Positions 1 to 5,736 of a DNA stretch of 5,769 nt are shown piece after piece. The notes beneath the pieces are model-generated. The model was given only the letters and a program-made list of their open reading frames with translations. It ran no database searches and was not told where the DNA came from. Origin of the DNA: Methanobacteriota archaeon (GTDB lineage: Archaea > Thermoplasmatota > Thermoplasmata > RBG-16-68-12); assembly GCA_005878995.1 (NCBI GenBank), contig VBME01000176.1:1-5769 (forward strand), in the 5' to 3' direction. Position 1 is the first letter of the stretch; each line of letters starts with the position of its first letter. The position numbers were made by a program, and so were the translations under genes.

Positions 1-540
1 ATGAATTTCGGTGGACCCCTCCTTGGGATCTTCGCGTGTCGGCAGGAGCACATCCGGAAGATGCCGGGCCGCGTGATCGGCTTGACCCGGGACGCGAAAG
101 GCCACCGGGCGTTCTGCATGACGCTCCAGACGCGGGAACAACACATCCGTCGGGAGAAAGCGATGTCGAACATCTGCACGAACGAGTCGCTGCTCGCGGT
201 CGCGGCGGCCGCCTACCTGTCCGTGCAAGGCGCGAACGGGCTCCGTCGGGTCGCCGCGGAGAATATCCGGCGGGCCAAGGAGCTGGCGGCCGCAATCGAC
301 GCGATCCCGGGTTTCACCGCGCCGATGTTCCACGGGGCGCACTTCAACGAGTTCGTGGTCCAGCGGAAGAAAGGCTACGAGGCGGTCCACCGGGCCCTCC
401 TGGCCAAGGGCGTCCATGGAGGCCTTCCACTCGCCCGACATCTCCCCGAACTGAACGACGCCGCTCTGTTCGCGACGACCGGGCGGCATACGCCGGAGGC
501 CGTGCGGCGACTGCTCTCCGCCCTGGAGACCGTGCGATGA
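1..540 (+). CDS. gcvPA: Glycine dehydrogenase (decarboxylating) subunit 1, C-terminal part (5' end outside window)
   Basis: This is the alpha subunit of split P-protein, which with GcvPB decarboxylates glycine and passes the aminomethyl group to lipoylated GcvH in the cytoplasmic glycine cleavage system. The frame is open from base 1. The first ATG is probably an internal Met, because the text matches the middle of the family: an NFGGPLLG stretch (residues 2-9 of the fragment), MPGRVIG (21-27), the conserved block QTREQHIRREK (43-53) followed by SNICTN (56-61), and a C-terminal GLPLARHLPEL block (141-151). Family members are about 440-450 residues, so roughly the last 40% is present. The stop overlaps the start of gcvPB as ATGA, which implies one operon and coupled translation. 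No frame damage is seen. Subunit identity is very secure; only the true start is unknown. Confidence 0.95.
   Translation: MNFGGPLLGIFACRQEHIRKMPGRVIGLTRDAKGHRAFCMTLQTREQHIRREKAMSNICTNESLLAVAAAAYLSVQGANGLRRVAAENIRRAKELAAAIDAIPGFTAPMFHGAHFNEFVVQRKKGYEAVHRALLAKGVHGGLPLARHLPELNDAALFATTGRHTPEAVRRLLSALETVR
525..528 (+). promoter_or_regulatory. Shine-Dalgarno of gcvPB inside gcvPA
   Basis: GGAG lies 8 bases before the gcvPB ATG, within the last codons of gcvPA. Together with the ATGA overlap it supports translational coupling and fixes the gcvPB start. Confidence 0.6.
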
Positions 541-1988
541 GCTTCCGTCAGGCGTTTTGGGATGAGCCCCTCATCACGGAGAAGCGGTCCGCGCCGGACG
601 AGCTCGTGGACCTCGCGGACCTCGTCCCCGCGAAGATTCGTCGGGAGCGGCTCGCGATCCCGAATCTCTCGGAGCACGACGTCGTGCGGCACTTCACGCG
701 GCTCTCGCAAATGAACTTCGGAATCGACACGGGGTTCTATCCGCTCGGCTCGTGCACGATGAAGTTCAACCCGAAGTTCACGGAAGAGCTCGCGGCCCTC
801 CCGACCGTCGCGCGAATCCATCCGGACCAAGACGAGTCGACGGTCCAGGGAGCTCTCCGCCTCCTGTACGAGCTCCAAGACCTCCTCGCGAAGATCGCGG
901 GGATGGACGCCGTGACGCTGCAGCCGGCGGCGGGAGCCCAAGGCGAGTATACGGGCCTCCTCCTTGCGCAGGCGTACCACCGCGACCGAGGGGAGGAACG
1001 ACACCAGGTGATCATCCCGGACACGGCCCACGGCACGAACCCGGCGTCCGCCGGGATGCTCGGCTTCGACCTCGTCGAGATTCCATCGAAGGACGGCCGG
1101 GTGGACCTGAAGGCGCTCGAGGCGGCCGCGGGCGATAAGACGCTCGCGCTCATGCTCACGAACCCGAACACCCTCGGGATCTTCGAGGAGCACGTGCTCG
1201 AGATCGCGCAGATCGTCCACGATGCCGGCGGCCTCCTGTACTACGACGGCGCGAACTTCAACGCGATCCTGGGCCGCTCGTCCCCCGGGAAGATGAACTT
1301 CGATATCGTCCACTTCAACCTCCACAAGACGTTCACGACGCCCCACGGGGGCGGGGGTCCCGGGGCCGGCCCCGTGGGGGTGAAGAAGCCACTCGAGCCG
1401 TTCCTCCCGGTCCCCGTGATCGGACTCAACGGCCGCGGGTACCATCTCAACTACGACCGGCCCAAGTCGATCGGCAAGGTGCGCGCGTGGTACGGGAACT
1501 TCGCGCTCCTCGTCCGCGCGTACGCGTACATCCTCCGGATGGGCGGGGACGGCCTGAAGGAAGTGTCCGAACGCGCGGTGCTGAACGCGAACTACGTGCG
1601 GCATCGCCTCGACGGGGTCCTCGAGGTGCCGTTCGGGGGCCTCCGGAAGCACGAATTCGTCGCGAGCGCCGCGAAGCTCGCGGCGACAAAAGGAGTTCGC
1701 ACGGTGGACGTCGCGAAGCGCCTCATGGACTTCGGATACCATCCCCCGACCGTCTACTTCCCGCATCTCGTCGAAGAGGCGCTGATGATCGAGCCCACGG
1801 AGACGGAGACGAAAGAGACCTTGGATGGCTTCGTGGAGGCGCTCACGAAGATCGTGAAGGAGGATCCGGACCTCCTCCATTCGGCCCCTCACAACACCGC
1901 GGTGGCGCGCGTCGACGAGGTCCAGGCGGCCCGGGAGCCACTCCTCAGCTGGCGCATGGCGAAAGCCCGCGAGCGCCGTCCCTCATAG
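537..1988 (+). CDS. gcvPB: Glycine dehydrogenase (decarboxylating) subunit 2, PLP-binding
   Basis: This is the catalytic, pyridoxal-phosphate-carrying subunit of split glycine decarboxylase, 483 residues, a usual length for the family. Visible motifs in order are PLGSCTMKFNPK (69-80), QPAAGAQGE (129-137), DTAHGTNPAS (162-171), NPNTLGIFE (209-217), YYDGAN (235-240) and the PLP-lysine block around NLHKTFTTPHGGGGPG (261-276). Lys264 is the expected Schiff-base lysine, and Asp237 is the likely partner of the pyridine nitrogen. The C terminus carries the usual APHNT motif. The ATG at 537 is chosen because it gives the family N terminus (MSFRQAFWDE), overlaps the gcvPA stop as ATGA, and has GGAG at 525-528, 8 bases upstream. 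The frame stays open further upstream to 36, but that part is gcvPA read in the wrong frame. The gcvT, gcvH and lpd genes are not in the window. The 3' end overlaps the convergent mptE by 6 bases. Confidence 0.97.
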   Translation: MSFRQAFWDEPLITEKRSAPDELVDLADLVPAKIRRERLAIPNLSEHDVVRHFTRLSQMNFGIDTGFYPLGSCTMKFNPKFTEELAALPTVARIHPDQDESTVQGALRLLYELQDLLAKIAGMDAVTLQPAAGAQGEYTGLLLAQAYHRDRGEERHQVIIPDTAHGTNPASAGMLGFDLVEIPSKDGRVDLKALEAAAGDKTLALMLTNPNTLGIFEEHVLEIAQIVHDAGGLLYYDGANFNAILGRSSPGKMNFDIVHFNLHKTFTTPHGGGGPGAGPVGVKKPLEPFLPVPVIGLNGRGYHLNYDRPKSIGKVRAWYGNFALLVRAYAYILRMGGDGLKEVSERAVLNANYVRHRLDGVLEVPFGGLRKHEFVASAAKLAATKGVRTVDVAKRLMDFGYHPPTVYFPHLVEEALMIEPTETETKETLDGFVEALTKIVKEDPDLLHSAPHNTAVARVDEVQAAREPLLSWRMAKARERRPS

Positions 1989-2630
1989 GTCGAGGTCGTC
2001 CCGCTCGAGGCTCCCGAGGAGGATGTACGCCCAGTCGAGCTTCCGCTGTTTCGTCCGTCGATCGCGGTCCTTTTCGTTCGGATTCTCGAAGTCGAAGCCC
2101 AGGAGGTGGATTCGAGCCGCGCCGAAGTGGTCGGCGAGGCAGACCGCACGGTCCCCGTCCGTGAAGCCGCCGAAGTTGCGGAGGCCTCCCGTGGGCCGCG
2201 CCTGCGTCGTCGCGACCGTTCTACCGGAGAAACGCGGCGCCCACTCCCGCACCACGGGCCCGTTGTCCCCGTGGCCGTGGATGACGGCAATCGTCCCTTC
2301 GGCGTTCGCCTTCACCTGGTCCGAGACGTTGCCATCGAGGTCCGTCACGAGGATTGCCGGAAGGAGCCCGTGCTCCAGCGCGACGGAGGTGGCCTCGTCT
2401 GCGGTCACGAGGATGCCACGGGAGCCCTTGATCTCGGCCCCGACGTTGGGCCCGTTTCCCGCAACCGTGACCTCCTTCCCACGGAGGAGCGTGCGGAGTT
2501 CCGCATCCCCGATCCGCGCGCCGCGGAGGCGCTGGTCGAGCTCCGCCGCCACGGTCTCATCCGCGGCCTGTGAAAACCCGAAATCCTTCCGAATCTCCTT
2601 GTAAAACGGCTCCCAGGCCTCGAAGTCCAT
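1983..2630 (-). CDS. mptE: 6-hydroxymethyl-7,8-dihydropterin pyrophosphokinase, MptE/DUF115 family
   Basis: The 215-residue product resembles archaeal MptE, whose M. jannaschii member (MJ1634) transfers pyrophosphate from ATP to 6-hydroxymethyl-dihydropterin on the way to tetrahydromethanopterin or folate-type carriers. Conserved pieces are VAGNGPN (56-62, nucleotide-binding loop), TADEA (76-80), the acidic TDLDG (96-100, probable metal site), HGHGDN (118-123), GGFTDGDRA (154-162) and LGFDF (177-181). The ATG at 2630 is preferred over an in-frame GTG at 2645: it gives the typical MDFEAWEPFY start, and GAGGGGT (2640 down to 2634) sits just upstream. It follows the DUF373 gene by 17 bases, so the two are probably cotranscribed. 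It converges on gcvPB with a 6-base overlap of coding ends. The family assignment is strong. The exact end product (methanopterin-like or folate) cannot be read from this gene. Confidence 0.88.
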   Translation of the reverse strand: MDFEAWEPFYKEIRKDFGFSQAADETVAAELDQRLRGARIGDAELRTLLRGKEVTVAGNGPNVGAEIKGSRGILVTADEATSVALEHGLLPAILVTDLDGNVSDQVKANAEGTIAVIHGHGDNGPVVREWAPRFSGRTVATTQARPTGGLRNFGGFTDGDRAVCLADHFGAARIHLLGFDFENPNEKDRDRRTKQRKLDWAYILLGSLERDDLDL

Positions 2631-2633
2631 CCG

Positions 2634-2640
2634 ACCCCTC
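2634..2640 (-). promoter_or_regulatory. Shine-Dalgarno-like site deciding the mptE start
   Basis: GAGGGGT on the minus strand ends 3 bases before the ATG at 2630; counting only its GAGG core (2640-2637), the spacing is 6. The alternative GTG at 2645 has no comparable site, so the shorter protein is favoured. Confidence 0.5.
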
Positions 2641-2647
2641 GGCACGG

Positions 2648-3745
2648 CTACGTCTCGTCGACCGGCTCCGGCCGCTCCTCCCGCGATCGGTACGAGAGGC
2701 CCGTGACGGCGACGAGGAACAAGGCGAGGCCGATGCTCAGATAGATCAGCGGCAGCGAGGCGGACGGGTTGTAGTTGCCGAAGATCGTCTGGAGGATCTG
2801 CGTCATGCCGAGCACCAGGAGGCCGAGCGCCACGAACGAGACCGCGACGGCCAGCGCATGCCGCGGCGCACGCCGGTGTCGAAGGTACGCGGTGACGACC
2901 TTGCCTCCCTCGAAACAGAGCGCGCCGATGACGAAGAACCAGATCGACCCGAACACGAAGCGGAGGAACTGAACGACGTACGAATTCTCGCCGGAGCGGC
3001 CCGCGAAGTCGATCCCGAAAAACACCCCGACGAGGATCAGGATCAGGGTGGACACGTTGAAGAAGATCGAGAGGTCGCCCGTCGCGACGGAGTCCCGCAC
3101 GCGCTCGTATTGCTGGCCCGCCTTGTCGAAGAAATCGCGAAGGCTGCTGAACGGCAGGGAAATCACGATCAGGTAGAGGCCCGCCAAGATCAACGCGAGG
3201 CCCGAGGCCGCGTAGGGGAGCGTGAGGTAAATCGCGCCGAAGAGGAGGAGCACGAAACCGAGCGGGCCGATAATCTTGCGGCGCACCCGCGGGTTCTTCA
3301 GTTGACGGCCGATCGTGTAGTAGAGCGACTCTGCAGTCGGCGTCTGTCGCACATACACGCGGCGGACGTGGTCCACCCGGATCCGGGAGCTGATGATCGG
3401 CGCGAACGCCTCGTCCTCCGCGCCGTCGGAGACGAGGAACACCCGGTCCGGCCGCACCTCGACGAGGACCTGGTCGAGCTGGCGCGTCAGCTCGACGTCG
3501 GAAACGGTCCCGACGTGTACGTCCCCACAGATTGTCGCGATGACCGCATCCGACCCGTCCTTGACGAGTCCGTCGTAGATGGAGAGCGCGCTGAGGAGCG
3601 CGTTCACATCCGAGTCCTCCGGATCCGCGAGGCCCAGTTTCGTTGCGGCGGCGAGGTTGCCCTCCCGGCCGACGATCGGGCCGCGAATCCCGGTCTTCAC
3701 CCCGATGTCGTCGTCCCGGTCGACGCAGAGGACCAGGGTCTTCAT
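2648..3745 (-). CDS. DUF373 family membrane protein, function unknown
   Basis: The 365-residue protein has a soluble N-terminal domain (about 1-155) and a hydrophobic C-terminal half with about six membrane helices (near 158-176, 177-197, 228-247, 258-278, 296-318, 331-350). The N terminus, LVLCVDRDDDIGVKTG (4-19) followed by GREGN and a DPEDSD stretch (41-46), is the hallmark of archaeal DUF373. Acidic residues follow predicted beta strands at DRDDD (9-13), CGD (73-75) and SDGAEDE (106-112). By inference these could form a metal or phosphate site. There is no signal peptide; the soluble domain is probably cytoplasmic. The ATG at 3745 is chosen: it starts directly at the conserved MKTLVLCVDR, and a TATA-like box lies about 28 bases upstream. 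The in-frame TTG at 3778 would overlap that box. It is the first gene of a unit with mptE. No biochemical function is established for the family. Confidence 0.88.
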   Translation of the reverse strand: MKTLVLCVDRDDDIGVKTGIRGPIVGREGNLAAATKLGLADPEDSDVNALLSALSIYDGLVKDGSDAVIATICGDVHVGTVSDVELTRQLDQVLVEVRPDRVFLVSDGAEDEAFAPIISSRIRVDHVRRVYVRQTPTAESLYYTIGRQLKNPRVRRKIIGPLGFVLLLFGAIYLTLPYAASGLALILAGLYLIVISLPFSSLRDFFDKAGQQYERVRDSVATGDLSIFFNVSTLILILVGVFFGIDFAGRSGENSYVVQFLRFVFGSIWFFVIGALCFEGGKVVTAYLRHRRAPRHALAVAVSFVALGLLVLGMTQILQTIFGNYNPSASLPLIYLSIGLALFLVAVTGLSYRSREERPEPVDET

Positions 3746-3768
3746 TGCATGGTCTCTACCGGTCCCAT

Positions 3769-3778
3769 GATATATCAA
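3769..3778 (-). promoter_or_regulatory. TATA-like promoter of the DUF373-mptE unit
   Basis: On the minus strand the sequence TTGATATATC stands out in a GC-rich background. Its GATATATC core (3776-3769) is centred about 27-28 bases upstream of the A of the ATG at 3745. Archaeal TATA boxes lie about 25-30 bases before the transcription start, so the transcript would begin at or next to the ATG. No Shine-Dalgarno sequence precedes that ATG, which agrees with a leaderless mRNA. Confidence 0.6.
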
Positions 3779-3808
3779 GCTTGGCCGGCGGTTTGTAAAT
3801 CCGGAGGG

Positions 3809-4462
3809 TCAGAAGAGGCCGAGGCCCTCCTCGATCCGGCCTAGCTCAATGGGCGTCGTCCGAGATCCGACGACCGCACCGCGGGAGTTCGCGACGATGC
3901 ACGCCCCGATCTGCGCGGCGCCGTAGTTCGCGGTGGTAATCATGACCGGCACCCGCAACGTCGACTTGAGGACCTCCATCTCGCCCGGGCGGGCATGCGG
4001 ATGGCAGAGGACCCCTTTGTTCGTCGCGATCGCGACGCTGCCGACCGTCTTGATGCCTGCGACGGTCCCGCGGACGACCTCCACGCCGAGCGTCTCCCCG
4101 ATGAACGCGACCGCTTCGTCGTCGTAGCCGGGATGAACGACGGCGCCGTGGTCGTTGCAGAGGACGTTGTTCCCGACCGCGCTGAGCCGGTGCGGGAGCG
4201 GATAGACCGCGTCCCCGATCGCCTCGAGCTCCGACTCCTCGATGAACGGAGACGCCAGGATGCCTTTCGAATTCATCGCAACGAGGGAGCCCACGACGGT
4301 CGAGTGGCCGACGCTCGTCACGATCGGAGTCGCTTCAAGGGCCCCGACGATGTGTTTAATCGCGGACTTCGGGGTGTCCGGCGCCACGATGAGCAGCTCG
4401 TCGTTCGCCGCGCAGAAAACCCCAATGTAAGGGTTCCCCGCGATTTCGAGCCGCCGGAGCAA
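3809..4462 (-). CDS. eif6: Translation initiation factor 6 (aIF6), ribosome anti-association factor
   Basis: This 217-residue protein matches the usual aIF6 length of about 220. aIF6 binds the large ribosomal subunit and prevents premature joining with the small subunit. The pentein fold shows as five internal repeats, each with a turn of the type N-x-x-G followed by a strand: NDELLIVAP (20-28), NSKGILASP (64-72), NDHGAVVHP (103-111), NKGVLCHP (148-155) and NSRGAVVGS (192-200). The N-terminal GNPYIGVF (9-16) and VGSRTTPIELGRIEEGLG (198-215) are family signatures. The start is TTG at 4462. No ATG gives the conserved N terminus, and GAGGG (4473-4469) sits 6 bases upstream. It is the last gene of the minus-strand translation unit, 9 bases after the L31e stop. 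The usual archaeal followers (L18a/LX, prefoldin alpha) are absent; the promoter of DUF373 comes next. Confidence 0.96.
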   Translation of the reverse strand: MLRRLEIAGNPYIGVFCAANDELLIVAPDTPKSAIKHIVGALEATPIVTSVGHSTVVGSLVAMNSKGILASPFIEESELEAIGDAVYPLPHRLSAVGNNVLCNDHGAVVHPGYDDEAVAFIGETLGVEVVRGTVAGIKTVGSVAIATNKGVLCHPHARPGEMEVLKSTLRVPVMITTANYGAAQIGACIVANSRGAVVGSRTTPIELGRIEEGLGLF

Positions 4463-4468
4463 ATAGGT

Positions 4469-4481
4469 CCCTCAATCCTCC
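4469..4481 (-). promoter_or_regulatory. Ribosome binding region of aIF6 across the L31e stop
   Basis: Two purine-rich sites precede the TTG at 4462: GGAGG (4481-4477), formed by the last L31e codons at a long spacing of 14, and GAGGG (4473-4469) at a spacing of 6. The second is the better placed. They support the TTG as a real start and suggest coupling to L31e translation. Confidence 0.5.
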
Positions 4482-4735
4482 GGGAGGGAGACGACGGCGG
4501 AGCCGTCCTCGAACTTGATCGCCTTCACACGGATCCGGTGGGGCGGGTGCTCGCGGCCGCGCTTCCACAGGTACTCGTTGAGGACATCGTCAATGAAAAT
4601 CCGGTCCGGCTTCAGGTGCTGCTGGACGTGTTCCCGGATCGCCTTGATCGCCCGCGGCGTGCGATCCGTGCGGGAGGCCGCCCATGCCTTCCGCAGGGGC
4701 ACGATCATGATGCGCTCCTCTTCCTGCTCGGCCAT
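4472..4735 (-). CDS. rpl31e: Large subunit ribosomal protein L31e
   Basis: This 87-residue basic protein belongs to the eL31 family, a large-subunit protein near the polypeptide exit tunnel, found in archaea and eukaryotes. Recognisable pieces are IMIVPLRKAW (9-18), a helix with RTPRAIKAIREHV (25-37), the segment IFIDDVLNEYLWKRGREHPP (46-65) and RIRVKAIKF (67-75). The ATG at 4735 follows the L39e stop by only 4 bases. A possible AAGG lies 9 bases upstream, in the last L39e codons, and the GAGG across the L39e stop is too close to be ideal, so translation is probably coupled to L39e. The length and gene order (L39e - L31e - aIF6) match the conserved archaeal arrangement. No anomaly is seen. 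Confidence 0.96.
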   Translation of the reverse strand: MAEQEEERIMIVPLRKAWAASRTDRTPRAIKAIREHVQQHLKPDRIFIDDVLNEYLWKRGREHPPHRIRVKAIKFEDGSAVVSLPED

Positions 4736-4739
4736 GGCC

Positions 4740-4895
4740 TCACGCCTTCAGCTTGTTCCGCCGCCACGACCGCTTCTTTGGATGGCGGGTGAAGCGCCGC
4801 TTCGTCCGCTGTATCACCCACGCCGGGACCCGGCGGTTCGATTTCACGGCCTTCATGAGACGGAGCTTCTTCGCGTACGGCTTGTGCTTCGCCAC
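4740..4895 (-). CDS. rpl39e: Large subunit ribosomal protein L39e
   Basis: This very small, strongly basic protein of 51 residues is exactly the usual eL39 length. eL39 is a largely unfolded protein that lines part of the peptide exit tunnel. The translation starts [17 protein letters not shown], continues [17 protein letters not shown] (19-35) and ends [15 protein letters not shown] (37-51), all characteristic of the family. The start codon is GTG at 4895, with GAGAGG (4909-4904) 8 bases upstream inside the preceding gene. The upstream stop is 2 bases away and the L31e ATG is 4 bases downstream, so it sits tightly in the operon. It is easily missed because of its size and non-ATG start. Confidence 0.95.
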   Translation of the reverse strand: MAKHKPYAKKLRLMKAVKSNRRVPAWVIQRTKRRFTRHPKKRSWRRNKLKA

Positions 4896-4897
4896 GG

Positions 4898-5233
4898 TCA
4901 ACGCCTCTCGATCTTGATGTCCCGACGGCGCGGGATCACGCGCTCGAGGATCTGTCGCAAGGTCGCGTCGTCGATCATACTCTTCACGCGCCCGCTCTGC
5001 GCGAGCTGGATGAGCTGATTCTCGATGTTCTCCTTGAGCTCCGGATACGCGAGCTCGATCCGGCCGAGCCGCTCCCGCGCCTCCGGCGTCAGGATCTGCC
5101 GCAAGATGAGCTGCCGCTGCGCCTGGACCTGATCCCGGTACTGTTGCTCCGCGACGGCCTGGGTCTGATACTGCTGGAGTTCCGCGAGCTTCTTCCGACG
5201 GATCGTGTCGAGTTCGTCCTCGTCCATCGACAT
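4898..5233 (-). CDS. PDCD5-family DNA-binding protein (archaeal MTH1615-like)
   Basis: The 111-residue protein belongs to the PDCD5 family, conserved in archaea and eukaryotes. The methanogen homologue MTH1615 has a solved helical structure and is annotated as DNA-binding; its cellular role in archaea is unclear. The N-terminal helix is charged and rich in Gln (about 5-42, including [12 protein letters not shown] at 12-23), followed by the family core [19 protein letters not shown] (47-65), [16 protein letters not shown] (68-83) and a basic tail ([11 protein letters not shown]). The ATG at 5233 is preferred; a second in-frame ATG lies two codons later at 5227. GGAGG (5249-5245) is 11 bases before the first ATG. 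It lies between S19e (4-base spacer) and L39e (2-base spacer), its standard neighbours in archaea, which hints at a link to ribosome or translation biology. Confidence 0.93.
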   Translation of the reverse strand: MSMDEDELDTIRRKKLAELQQYQTQAVAEQQYRDQVQAQRQLILRQILTPEARERLGRIELAYPELKENIENQLIQLAQSGRVKSMIDDATLRQILERVIPRRRDIKIERR

Positions 5234-5237
5234 CGGA

Positions 5238-5702
5238 TCAGGCGCCTCCCGCGTACTTCATCAGATCGGGGTTCGTTTTCGCGAGTTCGAGCAGGATTTC
5301 GTGGGCGAGGGAATCGAGGAGTTTTCGACCTTGCGCGCTGATCGACCGTCCCTTCTTGTCCGTCTTCGTCAGGAGACCCATCGCCTCGAGCTGCTGCATC
5401 GCCTCGCGGGCAATCGACCGCGAGCCCCGTCGGGGATGTTTCGGCGCGGACCCGTCGTCCCGGCGCCCGCCGAACTCCGCGGCGAGGCGCGTCGAGCCGA
5501 CCGGGCCGTGCAGGTAGACCTTCCGCAACACGGCGGCGACCCGGCGGTACCACCAGTCTTTCTGGACCGGGGCTTTTTCCGTGTTCACGCCGGTGCGGGC
5601 GAACGGCGCCCATTCCGGCGGCTTGATCTTGCCCTCCGCCTGCAGGCGGTCTTTCAGCCGCTCGATCAAGAGGCCCGGAGGTACATCATATGCGGTCGTC
5701 AT
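5238..5702 (-). CDS. rps19e: Small subunit ribosomal protein S19e
   Basis: This 154-residue protein is of the eS19 family, a winged-helix-like small-subunit head protein needed for late small-subunit maturation in the eukaryotic case. Signatures are AYDVPPGLLIERL (4-16), the segment KDWWYRRVAAVLRKVYLHGP (48-67) followed by VGSTRLAAEFGG (68-79), GSRSIAREAMQQLEAMGLL (93-111) and GRSISAQGRKLLDSLAHE (118-135). The ATG at 5702 is preferred: it opens with the typical N terminus, and a TATA-like element lies about 28 bases upstream. An in-frame GTG at 5711 would add three residues and has no better support. It is the first gene of the five-gene translation unit, with no Shine-Dalgarno sequence before it. 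Confidence 0.95.
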   Translation of the reverse strand: MTTAYDVPPGLLIERLKDRLQAEGKIKPPEWAPFARTGVNTEKAPVQKDWWYRRVAAVLRKVYLHGPVGSTRLAAEFGGRRDDGSAPKHPRRGSRSIAREAMQQLEAMGLLTKTDKKGRSISAQGRKLLDSLAHEILLELAKTNPDLMKYAGGA

Positions 5703-5725
5703 CGGGAACACGAGTCGGTTTCGCG

Positions 5726-5736
5726 CTTCATAAATC
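5726..5736 (-). promoter_or_regulatory. TATA-like promoter of the S19e-aIF6 translation unit
   Basis: GATTTATGAAG on the minus strand is AT-rich against its surroundings. Its TTTATGAA core (5734-5727) is centred about 28 bases upstream of the S19e ATG at 5702, which predicts a leaderless transcript. A second candidate, TTCATATACGA (5751-5741), would place the start about 18 bases before the ATG, but no Shine-Dalgarno sequence exists to use such a leader. The rest of the stretch to the window end shows nothing clear. Confidence 0.5.

Noticed and set aside
36..536. Upstream extension of the gcvPB frame
   Set aside because: This segment is gcvPA read out of frame, Arg/Gly/Pro-rich, with no similarity to GcvPB. 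The ATG at 537 with ATGA coupling is the real start.
375..1892. Long minus-strand open frame (505 codons) opposite gcvPB
   Set aside because: It lies antisense to a clear gcvPB, is dominated by Arg, Glu, Val and His as expected from GC-rich reverse reading, and shows no family motif.
3785..3804. CCGG ... CCGG pair after aIF6 as a terminator hairpin
   Set aside because: The arms are only 4 bases, each is palindromic by itself, and no T-tract follows on the minus strand.
2570..3844. Plus-strand open frame of 424 codons opposite DUF373
   Set aside because: It is antisense to a recognised gene, has a low-complexity Arg/Glu/Asp composition and crosses a promoter region. It is a shadow of high GC content.
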